Assembly (NCBI RefSeq): GCF_029714285.1
Contig: NZ_CP121662.1
Location: 2,294,001 to 2,358,000, forward strand
Source of the DNA: Rhizobium sp. CB3090
Lineage (GTDB): Bacteria; Pseudomonadota; Alphaproteobacteria; Rhizobiales; Rhizobiaceae
Direction: 5' to 3'
Length of the DNA: 64,000 bases
Shown: piece after piece, positions 36,029 through 45,153 of the stretch
How the letters are laid out: every line of letters starts with the position of its first letter
Numbering within the stretch: position 1 is the first letter of the stretch
Made by a program: the position numbers and the translations under genes
Notes under the pieces: model-generated
Databases searched by the model: none
Seen by the model: only the letters and a program-made list of their open reading frames with translations
What the model was told of the DNA's origin: nothing

Positions 36029-37297
36029 TTATGACGATAGCGATGCCGCTTCGGCGGCACGTCGCAACAGCAAGTCACGCTCCCGCTGGTTTCCGGCAAG
36101 TGCGGCGGCCGCTTCGAAAGCGGCTCTCGCCTCTTCGTGGCGAGCGAGCTTCTGAAGCAGGTCGCCGCGAACGCTCGGCAGTAGGTGATATCCGCTGAGC
36201 GCAGGCTCGTCTGCAAGCTGATCGACGATCGCCAGCCCCGCCTCCGGCCCCTTCGCCATACCCACCGCGACCGCACGATTGAGTTCGATGATCGGCGACG
36301 GCACAACCGCCGCCAACTCCCCATAAAGCCCGGCAATGCGCGACCAATCGGTCGCCTCAGCCGTTCGAGCTTCCGCATGGCAGGCGACGATGGCCGCCTG
36401 CAGCGCGTAAGCACCGCCCGCACCGCCGAGATCCCGCGCCCGTGCAAGTGCCCGCAGTCCCCGCCGGATCTGTAGCAGATCCCAAAGGGCGCGGTTCTGT
36501 TCCAGCAGAAGGATCGGCTCGCCGGCTGCGTCCGTACGCGCCGCGGTGCGTGAGGCATTCAGTTCCATCAGCGCGAGCAGCGCATGCGCTTCGGGTTCGT
36601 TCGGCGCGACGGAGGTGAGAATACGGCCCATGCGCAATGCTTCGTTGCAGAGCTGCGGCCGCAACCAGTCCTCGCCGCGTGCCGCCGTATAACCCTCGTT
36701 GAAAATCAGATAGACGACCTCCAATACGGAGGCGAGCCGCTGCGCGAGTTCGTCGCCGCAGGGTGTCTCATAGGCCAGCCCCGATTCCGAAAGAGTTCGT
36801 TTGGCGCGGACGATGCGCTGGGCGATCGTCGCCTCCGATAGCAGGAACGCTCTGGCGATCTCCTCCGTCGTCAAGCCGCAAATCATCCGCAACGCCAGTG
36901 CGACGCGGGCTTCCCGCGATATCAGCGGATGGCAGGCGGTGAAGACGAGACGGAGCAATTCGTCGCCAATGTCGTCATCGAGGGCAGCGTCTGGATCGGG
37001 CATGGCCTGCTGCTCCTCATCCATATCCAGAGCGATCATCTCATGCTTGCGCTCGATCATCGGGCGGCGGCGCAGATGATCCAGCGCCCGCCGCTTGGCG
37101 GTCGCCATCAGCCATGCACCCGGTCTTTCCGGAACGCCGGTCTCGGGCCACCGCTCCAGCGCGGCCAACAGCGCCTCTTGCGTCAGGTCTTCGGCCAAAG
37201 GGACGTCGCGTAGCATCCTTGCCAGGCTGGTGATCAGCCTGGGCTGCTCGATCCGCCAGACGGCCAGGATCGTGCGATGGGCGTTGGCGGCCGTCAT
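36029..37297 (-). CDS. ECF sigma factor of the ECF42 type with C-terminal extension
   Basis: 422 residues, about twice a simple ECF factor. Region 2 (LARMLRDVPLAEDLTQEALLAALERWP) and region 4 (LALRMICGLTTEEIARAFLLSEATIAQRIVRAKR) fill the first 190; the rest is the helical, TPR-like extension of the ECF42 group (DUF6596). The extension is thought to control activity in place of an anti-sigma factor. It lies 31 bp behind a YCII/DGPF-domain gene, the constant partner of this group, which supports the assignment. Confidence 0.88.
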   Translation of the reverse strand: MTAANAHRTILAVWRIEQPRLITSLARMLRDVPLAEDLTQEALLAALERWPETGVPERPGAWLMATAKRRALDHLRRRPMIERKHEMIALDMDEEQQAMPDPDAALDDDIGDELLRLVFTACHPLISREARVALALRMICGLTTEEIARAFLLSEATIAQRIVRAKRTLSESGLAYETPCGDELAQRLASVLEVVYLIFNEGYTAARGEDWLRPQLCNEALRMGRILTSVAPNEPEAHALLALMELNASRTAARTDAAGEPILLLEQNRALWDLLQIRRGLRALARARDLGGAGGAYALQAAIVACHAEARTAEATDWSRIAGLYGELAAVVPSPIIELNRAVAVGMAKGPEAGLAIVDQLADEPALSGYHLLPSVRGDLLQKLARHEEARAAFEAAAALAGNQRERDLLLRRAAEAASLSS

Positions 37298-37328
37298 GGC
37301 CGCCTATCCCCTCTTTCGGCTGCTAGCT

Positions 37329-37724
37329 TCAAGCGACCTCAACCGTGACCGAGTGTGTGCTGCATGGGTTCATATCCGGCGGGAAGAACGGACGAACCTC
37401 GCACGTGCCTTCCCAGCCCGGCATGTGATCTATGTGGAGCTGCATGAATTCGACCGTCAGCGCCAAAGCCTCCTCCTTGTTCTGAAATTCGAAGATCGCA
37501 TAGCCACCGACCACTTCCTTGGCTTCCACGAACGGGCCGTCGACGATGACGAGCTTTCCATCCTTGATGCTGACCCGGGCTCCGGTTTCCATCGGCATAA
37601 GTCCGGCGGTATCGATCATGCGGCCAGCCTTGATCTCGCGATCGGCGAGCTTACCGATGGCTTCCATGAGTTCCGGCGTCGGCATGCCGACCTGAGCGGA
37701 AGTGATGATAGACATGAAACGCAT
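37329..37724 (-). CDS. YCII/DGPF-domain protein, ECF42 partner
   Basis: 131 residues from the ATG at 37724 with gaaagga upstream (MRFMSIITSAQVG). The motif VIVDGPFVEAKEVVGGYAIFE is the DGPF signature. Such proteins are encoded with and transcribed by ECF42 sigma factors. Their biochemical activity is not established; YCII folds resemble small hydrolases or ferredoxin-like enzymes. First gene of a two-gene operon. Confidence 0.87.
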   Translation of the reverse strand: MRFMSIITSAQVGMPTPELMEAIGKLADREIKAGRMIDTAGLMPMETGARVSIKDGKLVIVDGPFVEAKEVVGGYAIFEFQNKEEALALTVEFMQLHIDHMPGWEGTCEVRPFFPPDMNPCSTHSVTVEVA

Positions 37725-38006
37725 TTGACCATTCCTTTCGAGCCGAGCCGCTGGCGCCATTGCCGCGGAATTGTCTCGCTCAATATGACGACGAAGCAAC
37801 CCTTCGGAAATCGACAAGCGATTTAAAAAAATACGCATTCGAGACGCCAATTCGATTCGAGGGTGATGCAGATCGATCTAATGTCCCGCAACGACTGCAA
37901 TTCCTCCGGGGCATCGAGAGCAGTCCACCCGATCAATTCAGCACATGCAGGCAACCTGCCCCATGCTGGAATTCGGAGGCTTCCTGTTCAAAGTCGCCAA
38001 TAGGCG

Positions 38007-38032
38007 CCCGACACTCTTCCCCGACACTCTTC
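38007..38032. repeat. 13-bp perfect tandem repeat in the YCII-VOC gap
   Basis: cccgacactcttc occurs twice head to tail. The surrounding 435-bp gap (37725-38159) also has ttcgaaagggc and ttcgaaagggt 49 bp apart as direct repeats. No gene is supported in the gap, although the VOC frame is open to 38034. Confidence 0.7.
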
Positions 38033-38159
38033 ATTGACTTCGAAAGGGCGTTGCAAGATGGTTGGCATCAACGCCGAAGCCATTGGATTTCGAAAGGGTA
38101 ACGTACCCTCAGCCTTGGCAGGCATCAAACCGCGGAGTGGACAACCGGAGCCTGCATCT

Positions 38160-38537
38160 ATGTTCGATCATATCTCGATTGGTGTAAAAAGCCTGGAAAG
38201 AGCACGGCAATTCTATGATGCGACGCTAGCGCCGCTCGGCTATGAGCGACTGTCGAATTTCGACGGCACGATCGGATATGGCGCGGAGCGGGCGCAGTTC
38301 TGGGTCATGGAGGTCGAGCGCCCCGTTCCGGCAGATCGCGGCTCCGGCCTGCATTTCTGCTTCGTCGCGCCGAGCAAGGAGGCTGTCGACGCCTTCTATG
38401 CCGCAGGCCTTGCCAATGGCGGCTTAGACAACGGAAAGCCCGGTATTCGGCCCGACTACAGTCAATTCTATTACGCAGCCTTCATCATCGACCCTGACGG
38501 CTATCGTCTCGAAGCCTATTTCCAGACCGGCGAGTAA
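38160..38537 (+). CDS. VOC/glyoxalase-fold protein
   Basis: 125 residues from the ATG at 38160, with ggag at a suitable distance; the frame is open 42 codons further upstream but without a better site. MFDHISIGVKSLERARQFYDATLAPLGYERL is the opening beta-alpha-beta module of the vicinal oxygen chelate fold, and DPDGYRLEAYF holds the C-terminal metal-ligand Glu. Substrate unknown; lactoylglutathione lyase-like or a resistance-type role are possible. Confidence 0.82.
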   Translation: MFDHISIGVKSLERARQFYDATLAPLGYERLSNFDGTIGYGAERAQFWVMEVERPVPADRGSGLHFCFVAPSKEAVDAFYAAGLANGGLDNGKPGIRPDYSQFYYAAFIIDPDGYRLEAYFQTGE

Positions 38538-38701
38538 CGGAGGTGCAAAGCAGAACAACAATACCGCCGTCGAGGAGACAAACCGCATTTCCCAAGCGGT
38601 TGATGTTTCAGGCTGCTGTCAGGCTTCTACCGTAGGGAACACTGGGCGAAGATCGTCAGCGCGTTTCGCGAGAGTCGAACCCTTGCCCCGTTCCATATGC
38701 G

Positions 38702-39493
38702 ATGACGGAAGAAGACGGCCTTTTCCCGATGTATGATGATTATGCTGTTTACCCCAAACGTGCTGCGCCGTTCGGCAATCCGCTTGCCTCCTTCCTGGCA
38801 CTGTCTGCACTTTGGTGTTTGCTCCTTATTCTCTTCAACAGATTTCCTGAGATCGATCTTTCCGTCGCCCGCAGCGTCTTTACGAACGCGCCTTGCCCAT
38901 GGTCCGATCCGGCAGACGATGTCTGCGGCATGTTTGCCTACGACAAGGATCGGCTTTTCGTTATCCTGCGCTCCATCACACTCGCTTTACCCTATGTCGC
39001 GATTGCCGTGCTGCTCGCAGTTCTCTTCCTGTCTTGGAGGAAACTCGGATCCAACTGGCGCACGCCGAAAATCGATCGGTGCATAGCAGCGCTGCTGTCG
39101 CTTGCGCTTGGCTGCGGCCTCATTGTCAATCTGATCCTGAAAGCTTTCTCCGGCCGACCGCGTCCCCGCGATACCGATCTTTTCGGCGGCGCGTTCGATT
39201 TCGTTCAGGCAGGCTCGTTTGCCGGCAAGTGCCTCAGGAATTGCTCTTTCGTCTCCGGAGAGTCGTCATCGGCCGGATGGCTTCTCTGTCTTGCCCTGCT
39301 GCTACCGCCGCGCTGGCGCCTCCCGCTCGGAGTACCGCTCGCCGTGATATCGGTTATGATGCCGACGATGCGTGTTCTGACCGGCGCCCACTATCTGTCC
39401 GACGCAGTCCTGGGTTGGCTTTTGTCGCTGGTCATGTTCGCAGCCATGCTGACCATTTTCGAGATCTTCAGCCCCAGATCGCAGCAGCCTTGA
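38702..39493 (+). CDS. PAP2-family membrane phosphatase with altered motif 2
   Basis: 263 residues (an ATG at 38729 is the other start). Five or six membrane helices. Motif 1 is KAFSGRPRP, motif 3 RVLTGAHYLSD with the nucleophilic His and the Asp. Motif 2, normally PSGH, is VSGESS, so the proton-donor His is replaced by Glu. Members act on lipid phosphates at the outer face of the inner membrane, for example lipid A phosphate removal by LpxE. Nearby eptA supports a role in envelope charge, but the substrate is inferred only. Confidence 0.78.
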   Translation: MTEEDGLFPMYDDYAVYPKRAAPFGNPLASFLALSALWCLLLILFNRFPEIDLSVARSVFTNAPCPWSDPADDVCGMFAYDKDRLFVILRSITLALPYVAIAVLLAVLFLSWRKLGSNWRTPKIDRCIAALLSLALGCGLIVNLILKAFSGRPRPRDTDLFGGAFDFVQAGSFAGKCLRNCSFVSGESSSAGWLLCLALLLPPRWRLPLGVPLAVISVMMPTMRVLTGAHYLSDAVLGWLLSLVMFAAMLTIFEIFSPRSQQP

Positions 39494-39516
39494 TAACAGC
39501 ATCGCGGCTGCGCCCT

Positions 39517-39927
39517 TCAGCCGGCTTTCGGAAGAATGTGCGAGCGGCAATTTCCCGATTGTCCGGCGCCTGAAGGCGTCGTTGCTTTGCGGATGCGAGC
39601 AGTGAGTTCGCTAAGCCCGAACGGCTTTATGAGATAATCGACCGCACCAATGCTCATTCCGGCCATCTGGTCCGATAGCTGATCATAAGCGGACATGATG
39701 ATCACCGGCATCGAGGAGACCTTCGGCCCCATATATCTCAGCAGTTCCAGGCCGCTTCCGTCCGGCAGGCGAAGGTCGAGGAGGACCACGTCATAAGCTT
39801 CGCCAGCGACCGCCGTCATCGCCGTCCGAAGGTTCATCGACCAATCGACTGCCCAGCCCTCGGCAAGCAAATGATCCTGTACCGCATTGCCGATAGTGGC
39901 ATTGTCTTCGACCAGCAAAATCCGCAC
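39517..39927 (-). CDS. Receiver-only response regulator
   Basis: 136 residues from a GTG with aggga upstream. The receiver of OmpR type is complete: acidic pair VEDN, phosphoacceptor in VVLLDLRLPDGSG, Thr/Ser switch in IIMSAYD and Lys in IKPFGLSEL. It stops after the start of the linker (ARIRKATTPSGAG...) and has no DNA-binding domain. It is either a natural single-domain regulator or a PmrA-like protein cut short. No sensor kinase is next to it. It is divergent from eptA and convergent with the PAP2 gene, a setting that points to envelope modification. Confidence 0.8.
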   Translation of the reverse strand: MRILLVEDNATIGNAVQDHLLAEGWAVDWSMNLRTAMTAVAGEAYDVVLLDLRLPDGSGLELLRYMGPKVSSMPVIIMSAYDQLSDQMAGMSIGAVDYLIKPFGLSELTARIRKATTPSGAGQSGNCRSHILPKAG

Positions 39928-40181
39928 GACTTCTCCCTTGTTCGAGAAAAGAAGCTATGATCGGGATTTCTGACGGCGACCTGAAATTGACGTGCCCTCG
40001 GGCCGAAAAGAGTAGATAAGGGGCGGCGATCAACAATCAGTAGTGCACAAACGAATATCGTTCAGGTAAATGTCAGCAATGGCGGGCAGGTTCCCGCGCT
40101 TTAAAATGGTCGAAGTCGCGCCCTATGCGCTGCGGTTTACGGTTTCCGACCGCTCTGCGGGAAACGCTTTGGAGAAAAACA

Positions 40182-41846
40182 TTGAACGATAAAAACACGC
40201 AGCCTGGCCGACAAAGCGTCCGGCCAGCAATCGGCAGCGTCACTCTTTGCCTTTTAACCACGATTTATATCCTTCTTGTGACGAACCAGACGTTTTGGAC
40301 CAAGGCTTATGGCTATTTCGTCGCGGAACCGACCGCCTTTGCCGCCTTCGCCATTGGCATCTCCGCGGCCATCATGGCGCTCTTTACGTTTTTCTCCGCC
40401 AAATACGTCACCAAGCCGGTCCTGATTTTCTTTGTTCTCGTGGCGGCGGTGTCCTCCTGGTTCAACGATCAGTTCGGGGTCATCATCGACAAGGAGATGA
40501 TCCGCAATGCGGCGGTATCGACGGGTGCGGAGGCCGGTCACCTGATTACGCTGCGTTTCGCAACGCATGTGCTGCTGACGGGCGTTCTACCCTCTCTGGT
40601 GATTGCATGGGTGCGCATTGCACATCGTCCGATCCTCAAGAAGCTTGCCTATAATACCGCCGTCATCCTCTCCTGCCTCGCCGTCTTCGTGGTTGCAGGC
40701 ACCAGCTTCTACAAGACGTTCGCCGGTGTCGGCCGCGCGCACCCCGATCTCGTGGACACGCTCAATCCGGTCATGCCGATCACCAGCGCCGTGCGTTACG
40801 CCATCAACTCGCGAAAGGATTCAAGCATCGTCGCACAGCCCCTGGGCACGGATGCTCACAAGGTTGGCACGACCGACAATGGCAAGCCGCGCGTGACCAT
40901 CATCGTCGCCGGTGAAACCGCGCGAGCTCAAAACTTTTCGCTCGGCGGCTATGGCAAGATGACCAATCCGGAGCTGGCGAAACAGAATGTAGTCTATTTC
41001 CCCAAGACCAGCAGTTGCGGGACGGCGACGGCAACTTCGATCCCTTGCCTGTTCTCCGTTTATACACGGGAGCAATATACCCACCTGAAGGGCCTCGAAA
41101 CGCAGAACCTGCTTGACGTGCTGACCCATGCCAAAGTCGATGTCACTTGGCTCGATAATGATACCGGCAGCTATCACGTCACCGACCGCGTCCCCTACAC
41201 CTATCTGCCGACATCGGCTGATCCCCGCTTCTGCAAGGATGGCGAATGCCTGGATGCGATCCTAGTGGACAAGGTCGATAATTGGCTGGACCATATCAAA
41301 GGCGATAGCGTTCTCGTGCTGCACCAGCTCGGCAGTCACGGCCCTGCCTACTACCAGCGCTATCCCGATGAGTTCCGCCGCTTCACGCCCGATTGCCGCG
41401 CCAATGATTTCGGCAGTTGCACCCCGGAAGAAATCACCAACGCCTATGACAATACGATCCTCTATACGGACCATATCGTTTCGGCGGTGATCGATAAATT
41501 GAAGCAGCGCTCAAACTCGCTGTCCGGCGCAGTCGTGTATTTCTCCGATCATGGCGAGTCGCTTGGCGAGAACGGGATCTACCTGCATGGTACGCCCTAT
41601 CTCATCGCCCCGTCGGAACAGACCCATGTGCCGTTCCTGGTCTGGCTGGCCGACGATCTGGCGAGGACGGGCGGCTATGACATGACCTGCTTGGCAAAGC
41701 ATGCCGCTGACGGCACCTATTCTCACGACAATATCTTCCACAGCGTCCTCGGTCTGATGGATGTTGCGACGAAGGTTTATGACCCCAGCCTGGATGTGTT
41801 CGCCGGATGCCGCCGTCCGCCGAACAAGCTGGCTCAATTGAATTGA
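40182..41846 (+). CDS. eptA: Phosphoethanolamine transferase, EptA type
   Basis: 554 residues from a TTG at 40182, chosen because ggag lies eight bases before it; an ATG at 40125 lacks a ribosome site. Five N-terminal membrane helices (to about 190) and a periplasmic sulfatase-like domain: nucleophile Thr in VAGETARAQNFSLGGYG, metal ligands in DNDTG and YFSDHGESLGENG, and paired Cys (SCGTATATSIPC). It moves phosphoethanolamine from phosphatidylethanolamine to lipid A or core sugars, which reduces negative charge and gives cationic-peptide resistance. Probably under the divergent receiver or an unlinked regulator. Confidence 0.86.
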   Translation: MNDKNTQPGRQSVRPAIGSVTLCLLTTIYILLVTNQTFWTKAYGYFVAEPTAFAAFAIGISAAIMALFTFFSAKYVTKPVLIFFVLVAAVSSWFNDQFGVIIDKEMIRNAAVSTGAEAGHLITLRFATHVLLTGVLPSLVIAWVRIAHRPILKKLAYNTAVILSCLAVFVVAGTSFYKTFAGVGRAHPDLVDTLNPVMPITSAVRYAINSRKDSSIVAQPLGTDAHKVGTTDNGKPRVTIIVAGETARAQNFSLGGYGKMTNPELAKQNVVYFPKTSSCGTATATSIPCLFSVYTREQYTHLKGLETQNLLDVLTHAKVDVTWLDNDTGSYHVTDRVPYTYLPTSADPRFCKDGECLDAILVDKVDNWLDHIKGDSVLVLHQLGSHGPAYYQRYPDEFRRFTPDCRANDFGSCTPEEITNAYDNTILYTDHIVSAVIDKLKQRSNSLSGAVVYFSDHGESLGENGIYLHGTPYLIAPSEQTHVPFLVWLADDLARTGGYDMTCLAKHAADGTYSHDNIFHSVLGLMDVATKVYDPSLDVFAGCRRPPNKLAQLN

Positions 41847-41937
41847 TGGCTGTCAGCCTCGAACTCGATCTGCGATCTCGCCAAGCGGAGACCGCAGATC
41901 GTCCCACACCGTTCAAAGCCGCGCCGGCTGACGCACC

Positions 41938-42141
41938 GCCGCCATTCTCCTCGCGCAGCTTCATGCGAAGCGTGCCTTTGATTACGAGAAACAATTCGTC
42001 TTCTTCTTCGTGATGATGCCAATGAAAGGCGCCTTCGAGTTTGATCTGAAAGTCGTTGATGTCGCCGCCAATGTGCGGGATCCAGGGCTCGCTGAAACCC
42101 GCAAAAGCTTTCGTGAGATTGACCTTCTTCAGCTCTGACAT
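41938..42141 (-). pseudogene. Truncated cupin-domain gene
   Basis: From the ATG at 42141 (aggagg upstream) about 68 residues read as the first half of a small cupin: MSELKKVNLTKAFAGFSEPW, IKLEGAFHWHHHEEEDELFL with the metal-binding His/Glu set, and GTLRMKLREENGG. The second barrel half (the later conserved His) is missing: the frame runs on as Arg/Ser-rich sequence, antisense to the end of eptA, until 41602. A deletion that fused the gene to unrelated DNA explains this. Probably not functional. Confidence 0.65.
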
Positions 42142-42325
42142 GCGCTTCCTCCTTCTTCCTCCAGCGATCGGATGCACACCCAAGCGCAAAGTCCCGGCAA
42201 TTTAGGGGCACGACCACAGCCATATCGAATTCTTCGAAGGAAACCTCCGAAACTTTGCGGGTGGTTCACCTGCGGGAACGCGGGTAAATGCCCACGACGC
42301 AATCGCGATAGGCGACGGAAACATC

Positions 42326-43369
42326 ATGATGGCAAATACTGTCGAATTCGGGCTCGATACGTTCGGCGACGTGACCCAAGACGAAAACGGGACTCCGGAA
42401 TCTCACGCACAGGTCATCCGCAATGTGATCGACGAAGGCGTGCTTGCGGACCAGCTTGGGATCGACTTCTTCGGCATCGGCGAGCATCATCGTGAGGATT
42501 TCGCCGTCTCATCGCCGGAAACAGTGCTTGCCGCCATTGCCGGCCGCACGTCGCGCATCCACCTCGGCTCGGCGGTGACGGTCCTGAGTTCCGATGATCC
42601 CATCCGCGTCTTCCAGCGCTTTTCCAGCCTGGACGCCGCCTCGAGCGGACGCGCCGAAGTGATCCTCGGCCGCGGTTCCTTCACAGAATCTTTCCCGCTC
42701 TTCGGCTTCGAGCTGTCGCAATATGAAAAGCTGTTCGAGGAAAAGCTCGATCTCTTCGCGGCCCTACTTTCCAACGAGCCGGTCACCTGGAAGGGAACGA
42801 CCCGCCCGCCGCTCAGCAATCAGCGCGTCTTCCCGACGATCGAGAAGGGTCATCTGAAAACATGGATCGGCGTTGGCGGCAGTCCGGCTTCAGTCGTCCG
42901 CGCCGCGCAATATGATCTGCCGCTGATGTTGGCAATCATCGGCGGCAGCCCCTATCGCTTTCAGCCCTATATCGATCTCTATCACAGGGCATTCGCGCAA
43001 TTGGGCCGCCCTGTTCAGCCGATCGGCATCCATTCTCCAGGCTATATGGCCGATACCGACGATCAGGCTCGCGAAGAACTCTGGCCGAGCTACAAGGCGA
43101 TGCGCGACCGTATCGGCCGCGAGCGCGGCTGGCCACCGATGACGCGCGACGAATTCGAAAGCGAGATCGAAAGCGGCTCACTCTATGTCGGCTCTCCCGA
43201 AACGGTCGCCGCCAAGCTCGCGCCGGTCATCAGGACGCTGGGCATCAGCCGCTTTCAATTGAAATACAGCGCCGGCACGCTCAGCCATGGCAAATTGATG
43301 CACTGCATCGAGCTTTACGGCAAGAAGGTGATCCCCGCAGTACGGGCGGCGATAAACGGCAACGCCTGA
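42326..43369 (+). CDS. LLM-class (luciferase-like) flavin-dependent oxidoreductase
   Basis: 347 residues. Bacterial-luciferase TIM barrel: FGLDTFGDVTQDE start, DFFGIGEHHREDFAVSSPETVLAAIAGRT and GRAEVILGRGSFTESFPLFG, which belong to the FMN/F420-type monooxygenase family. Substrate unknown; related proteins act on alkanesulfonates or xenobiotics. It stands alone between the broken cupin gene and msrB. Confidence 0.85.
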   Translation: MMANTVEFGLDTFGDVTQDENGTPESHAQVIRNVIDEGVLADQLGIDFFGIGEHHREDFAVSSPETVLAAIAGRTSRIHLGSAVTVLSSDDPIRVFQRFSSLDAASSGRAEVILGRGSFTESFPLFGFELSQYEKLFEEKLDLFAALLSNEPVTWKGTTRPPLSNQRVFPTIEKGHLKTWIGVGGSPASVVRAAQYDLPLMLAIIGGSPYRFQPYIDLYHRAFAQLGRPVQPIGIHSPGYMADTDDQAREELWPSYKAMRDRIGRERGWPPMTRDEFESEIESGSLYVGSPETVAAKLAPVIRTLGISRFQLKYSAGTLSHGKLMHCIELYGKKVIPAVRAAINGNA

Positions 43370-43407
43370 GAGCCAGCTTTTCAGTCAAAGGGCTCCGCTT
43401 TCGGCGA

Positions 43408-43896
43408 TCAAGCCGAAATCGCATGGAATGTCATGGCGATGCCATTCATGCAGTAGCGCAGACCTGTCGGCTTTGGCCCGTCGGGAAAGACATGGCCGAG
43501 ATGGCCGCCGCAGCGGCTGCAATGCACCGCGGTACGCATCGTGCCGAAGGAATGATCCTCTGTCGTGCCGACCGCACCGTTGATCGGCGCCCAAAAGCTA
43601 GGCCAGCCGGTGCCGCTGTCAAACTTCGTGCTCGAAGAGAAAATATCCTGCTGGCAGCCGGCACAGGCGAAGTTGCCCTTGCGCTCTTCGTGCAGCAACG
43701 GGCTGGAAAACGGATATTCCGTCCCCTCTTCGCGCAGTACGGAATATTGCTCCGGCGTCAGCAGCTCGCGCCATTCTTCGTCGGTATGGGTAACGGGGAA
43801 TTTCCCGGCTGCAATGGCCGGGCCCGATGCCGAACCAAATCGGGCCGCAACCGCCCCGAGGCCGGCAGCGATGAGGAGAAGTCGTCTGGTCAACAT
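43408..43896 (-). CDS. msrB: Methionine-R-sulfoxide reductase MsrB, exported
   Basis: 162 residues. N-terminal signal with twin arginine (MLTRRLLLIAAGLGAVAARFG) points to Tat or Sec export, so repair of oxidised methionine in the periplasm. Zinc-binding pairs are CAGCQQ and CSRCGGHLGHVF; the catalytic Cys is in LRYCMNGIAM (the family has RYCxNS). Complete enzyme domain of usual size. Convergent with the LLM gene. Confidence 0.92.
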   Translation of the reverse strand: MLTRRLLLIAAGLGAVAARFGSASGPAIAAGKFPVTHTDEEWRELLTPEQYSVLREEGTEYPFSSPLLHEERKGNFACAGCQQDIFSSSTKFDSGTGWPSFWAPINGAVGTTEDHSFGTMRTAVHCSRCGGHLGHVFPDGPKPTGLRYCMNGIAMTFHAISA

Positions 43897-44096
43897 TCCT
43901 GGAACCTCCCATGAAAGGGACGATCACCGTCCCGTAAATATACGGCTTTGACGCGGATTTTGTTACATATCTGAGCGGGAAGCACCGAAACGTGATTATG
44001 AATCCGGCTTTCGGCCGATCTTACCTGAAAAATTCGAGTGGCTTTCGGATAAGATCATGCAAAATCAATAGCTATCCGTTACCCAGGATTCATTGC

Positions 44097-44852
44097 ATGA
44101 ACGGTCTCACACCCATCCTTTCCACCATAACGGCGTCCTTCCTCGGTTCCTTCGTTGAAGTCGTGGAAGCCTTCACCATCGTCCTTGCCGTCGGCATCAC
44201 GCGGAGTTGGCGTCCGGCGCTGACGGGTGGCGCCCTCGCGCTTGCGGTGCTTGCTGCCCTCGTTCTGATCTTCGGGCCGCTGCTGGCGCTGGTGCCGATC
44301 GCTACACTGCAATTCGTCGTCGGCGTTCTCCTGATCCTTTTCGGCATGCGCTGGCTGCGAAAGGCCATTCTCCGTTCGCTCGGCGTCATAGCCCTGCACG
44401 ACGAGGAAGCGGCCTTCTCCAAGGAAACCGCGGTGCTTCGGCAGCAGTCCGGAAACCGGCGCGCCGACTATCTCGCCGGCCTCGCCTCCTTCAAAGCGGT
44501 ACTATTGGAAGGCGTCGAGGTGGTCTTCATCGTCATCGCTGTTGGCGGCGCCCATGGCCTGATGCTCTATGCCGGTCTCGGCGCCCTCGCCGCCTTCATC
44601 CTGGTCATGCTGATCGGCCTGCTGGTGCATCGCCCGCTTGCCATGGTGCCGGAAAATACGCTCAAATTCGTAGTCGGGCTGATGTTGACCAGCTTCGGCA
44701 TCTTCTGGACCGGCGAAGGCATCGGCGCGGATTGGCCCGGCGCCGATCTTGCGCTTATCGCCATCTTCGCAATCGTTGCCCTGGCGTCCTTCGCCATCAT
44801 CCGTAGCCTGCGCGACTCCGTCGGCAAATCCACAGCAAAGGCAGCCCAATGA
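44097..44852 (+). CDS. Integral membrane protein with two-fold internal repeat (COG4280-like)
   Basis: 251 residues from the ATG at 44097 (the frame is open to 43992). Six to eight helices arranged as two similar halves: FVEVVEAFTIVLAVG / LEGVEVVFIVIAVG and LQFVVGVLLILFGMRWL / LKFVVGLMLTSFGIFWT. The paired acidic E-x-x-E motifs inside membrane recall cation transporters of the GDT1/UPF0016 or TerC type, but a family match is not certain. It overlaps the next small gene by 4 bp. Confidence 0.7.
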   Translation: MNGLTPILSTITASFLGSFVEVVEAFTIVLAVGITRSWRPALTGGALALAVLAALVLIFGPLLALVPIATLQFVVGVLLILFGMRWLRKAILRSLGVIALHDEEAAFSKETAVLRQQSGNRRADYLAGLASFKAVLLEGVEVVFIVIAVGGAHGLMLYAGLGALAAFILVMLIGLLVHRPLAMVPENTLKFVVGLMLTSFGIFWTGEGIGADWPGADLALIAIFAIVALASFAIIRSLRDSVGKSTAKAAQ

Positions 44853-45055
44853 ACGTTATTCGTATCCTTATATCCGAGCTCATCGGTATGTTTATCGACG
44901 ACGGCAGTCTAGCGGCTTTTTCGCTGATACTGGTGATCGCCGTCGCCGGCGCAGTCAAGCTTCTTGCCCTGCCGCCGCTGATCGGCGGTCTTCTTCTGCT
45001 GCTCGGCTGCCTTGCTATTCTGGTGCATAGCGTCCGCCGCGCTGTCAAACGATGA
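44849..45055 (+). CDS. Small membrane protein coupled to the preceding gene
   Basis: 68 residues with two hydrophobic segments (ILISELIGMFI and LAAFSLILVIAVAGAVKLLALPPLIGGLLLLLGCLAIL) and a basic end. The start overlaps the stop of the two-fold-repeat membrane protein (ATGA), so it is probably its small partner. No family recognised. Confidence 0.65.
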   Translation: MNVIRILISELIGMFIDDGSLAAFSLILVIAVAGAVKLLALPPLIGGLLLLLGCLAILVHSVRRAVKR

Positions 45056-45153
45056 GTTGAATACCCTCCCGAAGCGCCGACATACTCCCTCGACAGAGCA
45101 TCTCGCGGATGCGAAGAATTGCGGGAGCTTCAGCGCGATCGAGAGGCGTTCAG

